Shown here one piece after another: positions 62,444 through 64,000 of a stretch of 64,000 bases of DNA. Position 1 is the stretch's first letter, and each line of letters starts with the position of its first letter. A model generated the notes under the pieces. That model saw only the letters and a program-made list of their open reading frames with translations. It searched no databases and was not told where the DNA came from. This stretch comes from an uncultured Mucilaginibacter sp. (GTDB lineage: Bacteria > Bacteroidota > Bacteroidia > Sphingobacteriales > Sphingobacteriaceae): the NCBI RefSeq assembly GCF_937859865.1, contig NZ_CALMAT010000130.1, positions 1 to 64,000 of the forward strand, read 5' to 3'. Position numbers and translations under genes: made by a program.

Positions 62444-63022
62444 ATGGAAACATTCAAACTAAACCCATTTGCCAAGTTAGTTAGCCAGGACTACCTGCTT
62501 GTTATCACACCAAGCGAAGAAGTTGTTTCGGAAGTGCGAAAATTGAAAGACTTCGCGAAAAAGCTGATCGGCTATTATCACTCCTTTAATAGTAAAGCGC
62601 ATATCACGGTTAACCATTATTACGACGGTAAAGCTTTGTTTTTTGATGAACGCGTGCCAACTTGCAAAAGCATGACGGGCCGGATAGATGTTTTCGAGAT
62701 CAAAATTTGCGGTTTTGATTTTTTTGAACACCAAGGCAATTACACCATTTATGCCAAAGTGGAATTAAGCCAAAACATCAAAGCAGCTTTTTCCAGGTTT
62801 AAAAAAGTTTTTGGTGCTGATGTTCCGCAAACGCCGCACATTACCATTGCCAGGTCTTTGTCTTACAATCAATATAAATTATTGTGGTATTATTTTAAAA
62901 AGCAAAGCTTTGAATGCTCTTTTTATGCCGATGAAATTGTGGTGCTGAAAACACCAACACGCAGGTTTTACAAGTTGCCGATGGAAGTTGAAACAGGGTT
63001 TAAGCTGAGAAACGTAGTTTAG
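62444..63022 (+). CDS. 2H phosphoesterase / 2'-5' RNA ligase family protein
   Basis: 192 residues. Two HxT motifs, SKAHITVNHYY (about residue 52) and TPHITIARSL (about 130), about 78 residues apart, the 2H superfamily layout. Acts on 2'-5' bonds or cyclic phosphates of RNA or nucleotides; substrate unknown. The C-terminal third (HITIA to LKTPTRRFYKLPMEVE) reappears in the fragment that follows. Basic and cytoplasmic, no signal. Confidence 0.88.
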   Translation: METFKLNPFAKLVSQDYLLVITPSEEVVSEVRKLKDFAKKLIGYYHSFNSKAHITVNHYYDGKALFFDERVPTCKSMTGRIDVFEIKICGFDFFEHQGNYTIYAKVELSQNIKAAFSRFKKVFGADVPQTPHITIARSLSYNQYKLLWYYFKKQSFECSFYADEIVVLKTPTRRFYKLPMEVETGFKLRNVV

Positions 63023-63038
63023 TTAAATGTGTTAGGTA

Positions 63039-63233
63039 ATGCCGCCGCACATTACAATTGCAAAAAATATTTCTAAAGAAAAAGCCGATTGGTTATGGCA
63101 GTATTTTGCAGGCCTGAAATTTGAATACTCTTTTTATGCCGATAAAATCAGTGTGCTGGAAACACCCACGCGCAAGTTTTTCAACCTGCCGATGCGTGTA
63201 AAAGCAGAGATCGGATTGGCGGCCGCATCATAA
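63039..63233 (+). pseudogene. Truncated duplicate of the 2H phosphoesterase C-terminus
   Basis: 64 residues, starting in the second HxT motif (MPPHITIAKNISKEKADWLWQYFAGL) and ending FNLPMRVKAEIGLAAAS. It matches the last ~65 residues of the gene upstream (HITIARSLSYNQYKLLWYYFKKQ...FYADEIVVLKTPTRRFYKLPM) at around half of positions, including FYADKISVLETPTRKF. The first half, with the other catalytic His, is missing, so it cannot be a working 2H enzyme alone. Divergence suggests an old duplication, not a sequencing artefact. Confidence 0.75.
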
Positions 63234-63280
63234 AAAAAATAAGGATTGTTATTTTGATGCGCTTGTTTTAATAATTTTTC

Positions 63281-63288
63281 TACTTTTG
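63281..63288 (+). promoter_or_regulatory. -7 promoter element of the SRP RNA
   Basis: TACTTTTG, an exact TAnnTTTG, five bases before the predicted 5' end of the RNA. I see no well-spaced -33 TTG. Confidence 0.65.
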
Positions 63289-63292
63289 TGGC

Positions 63293-63389
63293 GGGTAAGT
63301 CTTCTACGACCAGCTCCTCTTGAACTCCCTCAGGGTGGGAACGCAGCAAGGGTAGAGAGTTGTAGCGGTGCGATAGGAGTAGCTTACCC
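63293..63389 (+). ncRNA. ffs: Signal recognition particle RNA, small bacterial type
   Basis: 97 nt. Closing stem GGGTAAG / CTTACCC; internal part CTCCTCTTGAACTCCCTCAGG; the conserved SRP54-binding helix with GGGAACGCAGCAAGGGTAGA (the GGAA tetraloop/AGCA asymmetric loop region). Pairs with Ffh to target membrane proteins to the translocon. Strong -7 element just upstream, hairpin plus T-tract terminator 47 nt downstream. The minus-strand ORF at 63134-63391 overlaps it and is not real. Confidence 0.88.
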
Positions 63390-63435
63390 ATTTTTTATTT
63401 TTCAAACAACCTTTCCCTTTTTTAAATTATATCGT

Positions 63436-63465
63436 AGCCGGAGTTTTTTCCGGCTTTTGTTTTTT
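63436..63465 (+). terminator. Terminator downstream of the SRP RNA
   Basis: AGCCGG / CCGGCT stem around a T-rich loop, followed by TTTTGTTTTTT. Confidence 0.7.
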
Positions 63466-63481
63466 AATGATTTTTTACCGG

Positions 63482-63527
63482 TAAAAGAAGCATCAGGAAT
63501 TTGTTAAAACCGATGATGCTTTTTTTA
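63482..63527. repeat. Paired motif between the SRP RNA and ypdA
   Basis: ACCGGTAAAAGAAGCATC (63477-63494) and ATGCTTTTTTTATCA (63516), the second arm with one change; just before the ypdA start. Confidence 0.55.
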
Positions 63528-63541
63528 TCACACTAAAATTT

Positions 63542-64000
63542 ATGTTGGATTTATTGATTATCGGCGGCGGGCCAATTGGTTTGGCCTGCGCACTCGAAGC
63601 AAAAACTAAAGGTTTAACTTACCTGATTGTAGAAAAAGGCACGCTGGTTAACTCCTTATATAATTACCCTGCGGGGATGACTTTTTTTTCCACTTCGGAT
63701 AAATTGGAGATTGGCGGCGTTCCGTTTGTTTCCAACAGCATCAAACCAACGCGTGCCGAATCGCTGGAATATTACCGGCGCGTAACCACTTCCAATCAAT
63801 TAAATATCCATTTGTTTGAAGCCGTTTTAAGCAATCAACTTAAAAACAATCATTACGAAATCACCACAACCAAAGCAGTTTATCAGGCTAAAAACATCAT
63901 TATTGCCACCGGTTTTTACGATGTCCCGGTGAAGATGAATATTCCGGGAGAGGATTTGCCAAAGGTTAGGCACTATTATAAAGACCCGAACTTTTACACC
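63542..64000 (+). CDS. ypdA: YpdA family bacillithiol-disulfide reductase, 5' part
   Basis: Not in the track because it runs off the right edge; 153 residues are visible. MLDLLIIGGGPIGLACALEAK is an FAD-binding dinucleotide fold; YPAGMTFFSTSDKLEIGGVPF is the YpdA-type stretch that replaces the CxxC redox region of thioredoxin reductase; IIIATGFYDVPVKMNIPGED follows. YpdA reduces oxidised bacillithiol with NADPH, and the bacilliredoxin gene at 31519 supplies its client system. Confidence 0.88.
   Translation, partial: MLDLLIIGGGPIGLACALEAKTKGLTYLIVEKGTLVNSLYNYPAGMTFFSTSDKLEIGGVPFVSNSIKPTRAESLEYYRRVTTSNQLNIHLFEAVLSNQLKNNHYEITTTKAVYQAKNIIIATGFYDVPVKMNIPGEDLPKVRHYYKDPNFYT

Noticed and set aside
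63134-63391. 85-aa minus-strand ORF over the SRP RNA
   Set aside because: Overlaps a conserved structured RNA and the duplicate 2H fragment; no coding signature.

Overview
The window looks like a chromosomal segment from a Bacteroidota member, most likely Sphingobacteriaceae (Mucilaginibacter/Pedobacter-like). The signs are a SusC/SusD pair, a second TonB-dependent receptor followed by a DUF4249 lipoprotein, Bacteroidota-type promoters (TAnnTTTG at -7), an arginine operon with an argF'-type transcarbamylase, a Bacteroidota-type SRP RNA, and GC content that I judge to be low-to-mid 40s percent. I saw no tRNA, rRNA, prophage, CRISPR array or intact insertion sequence.

Layout. 1-3389 (minus): a heavy-metal RND efflux set (TolC, adaptor, CzcA-like pump cut by the left edge). 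3704-5794: glycogen branching enzyme. 6064-9699: glycolytic cluster pfkA / BadF-like kinase / gapA, divergent from a NrtR-type Nudix regulator, with a perfect inverted repeat between them. 9808-17722: a second BadF-like kinase, a secreted Gly-rich protein, threonine aldolase, two aldo/keto reductases, a DUF1338 enzyme and topoisomerase IB. 18010-22543: SusC/SusD without hydrolases. 22674-31929: MarC protein, a Tat-exported Gfo/Idh/MocA oxidoreductase, diadenylate cyclase, hybrid histidine kinase, M1 aminopeptidase and bacilliredoxin. 32083-34738: S-adenosylhomocysteinase, an orphan HicB-like ORF and a polysaccharide deacetylase. 34946-42136: an outer-membrane cassette (secreted unknown, STN-type TonB receptor, DUF4249 lipoprotein, MG2-like protein with a plug-like tail). 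42187-52946: pdxJ, gcvP, a response regulator, an MBL hydrolase, recJ-lptB-GH3, and an AT-rich acyltransferase. 53047-61850: polyprenyl synthetase, a Na+/H+ antiporter and the arginine operon. 62444-64000: a 2H phosphoesterase with a truncated duplicate, the SRP RNA, and a partial ypdA.

The most striking feature is not a gene. A 12-base motif, TAAAAGAAGCAT, and sister forms (TAAAAACAGTAT, TAAAAACAGCAT, TAAAAGAAGTAT) occur about 60 times by my hand count, roughly once per kilobase and on both strands about equally. Copies lie in intergenic DNA, inside genes in several reading frames, touching stop codons and touching start codons. Chance would give well under one. Many copies form inverted pairs; three of these are ~91-94 bp elements with ~28-bp terminal inverted repeats ending in CACCAATTTTTATAGG-like sequence, and at least one pair is built like an intrinsic terminator. 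The pattern resembles a DNA-uptake-sequence system or a very successful REP/MITE-like element; I know of no description of it.

Other links: bacilliredoxin and YpdA together suggest bacillithiol chemistry. The arginine operon carries a four-helix-bundle gene and an argC with an in-frame low-complexity insertion that matches intergenic repeats nearby.
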